64,000 nucleotides of DNA from Panulirus ornatus. Taxonomy: Eukaryota > Arthropoda > Malacostraca > Decapoda > Palinuridae. Below are positions 60,700 to 64,000 of the stretch, one piece after another; the first letter of the stretch is position 1; each line of letters begins with the position of its first letter. The DNA lies in assembly GCF_036320965.1 (NCBI RefSeq), contig NC_092264.1:15108275-15172274 (forward strand). Direction: 5' to 3'. Below the pieces are notes generated by a model. The model had not been told where the DNA came from, searched no databases, and saw only the letters and a program-made list of their open reading frames with translations. The translations under genes were made by a program, and so were the position numbers.

Positions 60700-61595
60700 T
60701 GCAACAAGAAGCTAAAATGTGGTACAATTAGAGGAAAAAATAAGAAATGCTGGCAATAAAAGTCAGTATTTAGAACTAGAGAGAATGATGAATATGACAA
60801 CAAAACATTCAATGACTATGATGAACATGCACTTAATTATAAACATATTAAGAGGAGACATAATTGAGACAACTGACCAATTCAAAGAGAACTCTGCACC
60901 AGGGTTAGATGGAAATCCAGCCAAACCTCTCAAAATACTGCTATGAAATATTGTATCAATCTGGCTGGCAGTTATACATAAAATGGCATACATAACACCA
61001 TTACAAAAAATGGGGATCCAAATTTTTGCTGACACTTTATGCACCTATCAGCTTAAAATCATAAATTTTTAAACTATCTGAGAGTAATAGAGAAATGCAA
61101 ATGGGAACATCTTATTAACAATGAATTGATAAATCAAAACCATTAGAGTTTTGTATCTGGAAAAAACACATAAGCACAACCACTAACTCACTATAATCAT
61201 ATTCATAAAACTCAGGGAAAAAAAGAGAATGGATGGTCTAGATTTTGCAAAAACATTTGACAAAGTAAATTTTTGAGTGCTACTACTAAAAGTAGTGAAA
61301 CAAAATATCAAAGGGATAAGAAAATGGATCATGGAATTTGTAAACAGCACGAAGTCTAAAGAAGTTTCAAAGGAGACACTAAATTAGCTGCAATGGAAAC
61401 ACGGAAGTAATTGCAAACAGAAATATTTCTGAGAAAGATGTGATTCTGTGTGTTCCACAAGGGACGGTATTAGATTTAACCCTTTTTAGCTTTGCTGATG
61501 ACACAAGAGTAATTAATGAATCAGAAAATGAAGATGACAAAGAAAAAATGCAAAGTGATTTGGATACCACATACAAATGGGCCAAAAAGAATCTT
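60700..61595 (+). pseudogene. LINE relic of a different clade (jockey/I-like RT)
   Basis: Broken frames carry RT motifs in order: NSAPGLDGNPAKPLK (~60890-60935), TPLQKMGIQIFADTLC (~60990-61040), LDFAKTFDKVN motif A (~61240-61275), VPQGTVLDLTLFS motif B (~61450-61490) and FADDTRVINESENE motif C (~61490-61530). Distinct from RTE-w. Stops throughout. Confidence 0.75.
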
Positions 61596-61599
61596 AATT

Positions 61600-62330
61600 C
61601 ACCTTATCTTCCTGCCCCAGGAGTCTCTTCTATATTTATGAGACTCCTGCAGCACTTAAGATGCTGGCCACATCCTTCGGTCAGGACCATAGGTCACAAA
61701 GTGTTGTGATGTGTGTGTGCCTATGAGCAGAGAGTGGAGGGCAAAAGAGTAATAAGTGCGCAGTGTCTTCTTTATGGTACCTGCATTGTGGGTATGAAGG
61801 GTCTTGGAATGTGCTGAAAAATTGTTTGTAGTGTTATTGTGATGGATGATGTCAAAAACATAGATGGGAGAGTGTGACTTATGTCTATCTCAAGAGTGTG
61901 GTTTCTGATGGGTGTACTTCTGGTGGGTTGGAGTTTAATAATGAGTTGGAGGGTCAGTTTTTTGTTTTTGGGTTATTTCTAAGTGTATGTGTTTTGTCAG
62001 TGCCATGTTTGTTAGGGTGAGCAGAGGGTGCTGAAGTGTGAGACAGGGGTAAGTTTTTCATTTCTACATTGGGGTTGACGATTAGTAATAGAGTGGTTTG
62101 GGTGAGAACGGTTTAATGGTGTTCAAAGAACTGAGCTCTAAGCATGTTGAGATGGTACTGAAAAGGGAGGACCTTTTTTCATTCTCAAGATATTGAGTAT
62201 TTGTGGTTGCTGGGCATCCATTGATTGTTGCGAGTGCTTTATCATGTTTGGAAAGCAGCTTTGCTATGTTTGCTTTTGAAGGGGTGAAAGACCAGGCAAG
62301 TGAGGCAAGGTCAACATTCATGGTTTCTTT
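61600..62330 (-). pseudogene. jockey-like LINE C-terminal relic
   Basis: The minus frame 62321-62082 reads LASLAWSFTPSKANIAKLLS, KHDKALATINGCPATTNTQY and LENE. The pattern of a helix, then K(A)LATI(T)GC.ATTNTQ, is typical of the C-terminal end of jockey-group polyproteins. Further downstream pieces (61950-61620) are frame-broken. Confidence 0.55.
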
Positions 62331-62548
62331 CTAAGCATTGTTTCACATTATATACACTATGCACCTTAGGCACTGGTATCATTTACACTTCCTTTACTAT
62401 AATTTACTGAGGTAGATCTTTATGTACATGAATTAAGAGCTGGCACTTACTTAACACATTATGAGAAGTCAGTGCACTAAAGCACAATAAATGCTATAAG
62501 GTTTCATTTTTTCATCATGCATTATTTCAATCTTTATCTATTCATCAT

Positions 62549-63032
62549 ACTTTGTCACTGTCTCCCGCATTAGCGAGGTAACGCAAGGAAACAGACGAAA
62601 GAATGGCCCAACCCACCCACATACACATGTATATATATACACATCCACACATGCACATATACATACCTATACATCTCAACATATACATATATATACAAAC
62701 ACAGATATACATATATACACATGTACATAATTCATACTGTCTGCCCTTATTCATTCCCGTCTCCACCCCACCACACATGAAATGACAACCCCCTCAACCC
62801 CATCCCAACAATATGTGGTGTGACGTGGTCTGATCGAGTAAGTAATGAAAGGGTAAGAGAGATGTGTGGTAATAAAAAGAGTGTGGTTGAGAGAGCAGAA
62901 GAGGGTGTTTTGAAATGGTTTGGTCACATGGAGAATGAGCGAGGAAAGATTGACAAAGAGGATATATGTGTCAGAGGTGGAGAAAACGAGGAGAGTGAAA
63001 AAGATTTTGAGTGATCAGGGCTTGAACATGCA
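62549..63032 (-). mobile_element. RTE-w copy V with 5' inversion
   Basis: Bases 62806-62549 are a minus-strand long-type 3'UTR with the tail box. Bases 62807-63032 are RTE-w coding sequence (about residues 893-978) in plus orientation. Relative to the tail, the 5' segment is therefore inverted, with the middle deleted. No intact frame remains. Confidence 0.8.
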
Positions 63033-63039
63033 TCTATAT

Positions 63040-63535
63040 ACACTAAACTCACAAAAACATACATCTGCACTTCTGTTTTTTCACAAAGGCAGAACTTCAC
63101 TTAGTTATATGAGAAAGTGATTTTACATACCTAATCACCATAGATATAAGCACTATACAGCAGTTTTTGTTTTATTCTACTCAACTTACTAAATGTTCAT
63201 CACACTCCTAGTGTTTCATCAAACAAGACAATTAGGTACGACATGAGAGGGTGATGCATGCAATTCCTTCATGACTGTCTGTAAATGTGTAGCATGAAAT
63301 GAGTGTCATCTAAATGAGTTAACAGTTAAGACAATTGAAGTGATGATAATGGAATCCTTGAGGACTAGTGTAATGTACAAATAGGCAATTACCAAACACC
63401 ATCATTGAGGTCTTCACCATCCAAATCAAAATTAGCAATGCTATTAGAAACCTCATATATATAAACTCCATATCAATTCCTGTCCTCCTATTTATCAACC
63501 ACAGCTCACTGAACAATACATGCACATACAAAGCA
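63040..63535. other. no recognisable gene
   Basis: MROH1 intron; nothing recognised. Confidence 0.4.
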
Positions 63536-63536
63536 T

Positions 63537-64000
63537 GTGATGGATTGCGCAAAAGATGCTTGTGGCATGAGAAGAGTGGGAGGGGGGCTGTTTAGAAAGG
63601 GTAGTGAGTGGTGGGATGAAGAAGTAAGAGTATTAGTGAAAGAGAAGAGAGAGGCATTTGGACGATTTTTGCAGGGAAAAAATGCAATTGAGTGGGAGAT
63701 GTATAAAAGAAAGAGACAGGAGGTCAAGAGAAAGGTGCAAGAGGTGAAAAAAAGGGCAAATGAGAGTTGGGGTGAGAGACTATCAGTAAATTTTAGGGAG
63801 AATAAAAAGATGTTCTGGAAGGAGGTAAATAGGGTGCGTAAGACAAGGGAGCAAATGGGAACTTCAGTGAAGGGCGTAAATGGGGAGGTGATAACAAGTA
63901 GCGGTGATGTGAGAAGGAGATGGAATGAGTATTTTGAAGGTTTGTTGAATGTGTCTGATGACAGAGTGGCAGATATAGGGTGTTTTGGTCGAGGTGGTGT
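63537..64000 (+). mobile_element. RTE-w copy W, running off the right edge
   Basis: Starts at GTGATGGATTGCGCAAAAGA (residue ~326). It is open through WWDEEVRVLVKEKREAFGR and EYFEGLLNVSDDRVADIG to the window end and is very close to the intact copy. It lacks the endonuclease. Confidence 0.9.

Overview
This is eukaryotic, animal-type DNA: interrupted genes with GT–AG introns of up to 15 kb, no operons, and a very heavy load of retrotransposons, decayed DNA transposons and microsatellites. Repeat composition (one young RTE-type LINE, jockey-like LINEs, tRNA-derived SINEs, long TG and AG runs) suggests an arthropod, perhaps a decapod crustacean. That placement is from memory of repeat types and is only moderately secure.

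Host genes. Two real genes are recognisable and they converge. (1) On +, 471-541 is the last coding exon of ribosomal protein eS25 (RpS25), with a poly(A) signal just after the stop; the rest lies left of the window. (2) On -, seven exons between 60243 and 11749 encode the C-terminal ~335 residues of the HEAT-repeat protein MROH1. All exon phases join, the splice sites are canonical and the stop is present. The 5' part of the gene lies right of the window.

RTE family. The rest is dominated by one family of RTE-clade non-LTR retrotransposon, here called RTE-w (my working name), present in more than 20 copies on both strands. One copy (17948-21273) looks full length, with an intact 998-aa endonuclease/reverse transcriptase. 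Most others are 5'-truncated, and four sit inside older copies of the same family. Target-site duplications, three diagnostic C-terminal variants (WND, WID, WSD) and two 3'UTR lengths give a consistent relative age series. RTE-w also has short derivatives that keep only its 5' head and 3' tail.

Layout. 0-12.7 kb: RpS25 end, one truncated RTE-w, a solo 3'UTR, two dispersed repeat families (Rpt-A and Rpt-B, my names), last MROH1 exon. 12.7-21.3 kb: nested RTE-w pair, a rearranged inverted pair, the intact RTE-w. 21.3-26.6 kb: MROH1 exon 6, a mariner-like relic, a second nested pair. 27.4-37.2 kb: dense pile of RTE-w copies, a split Tigger-like transposon, a ~640-bp fold-back element, MROH1 exon 5. 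37.2-49.2 kb: Rpt-A, jockey-like and Tigger-like relics, RTE-w copies, MROH1 exons 4 and 3, a ~170-bp tandem array. 49.2-64 kb: a long RTE-w copy, more Rpt-A and Rpt-B, old RTE-w relics, an AG microsatellite, MROH1 exons 2 and 1, two other LINE relics, and an RTE-w copy running off the right end.

All motif and homology calls were made by eye. Element edges are good to a few bases where a target-site duplication is quoted and otherwise to tens of bases.
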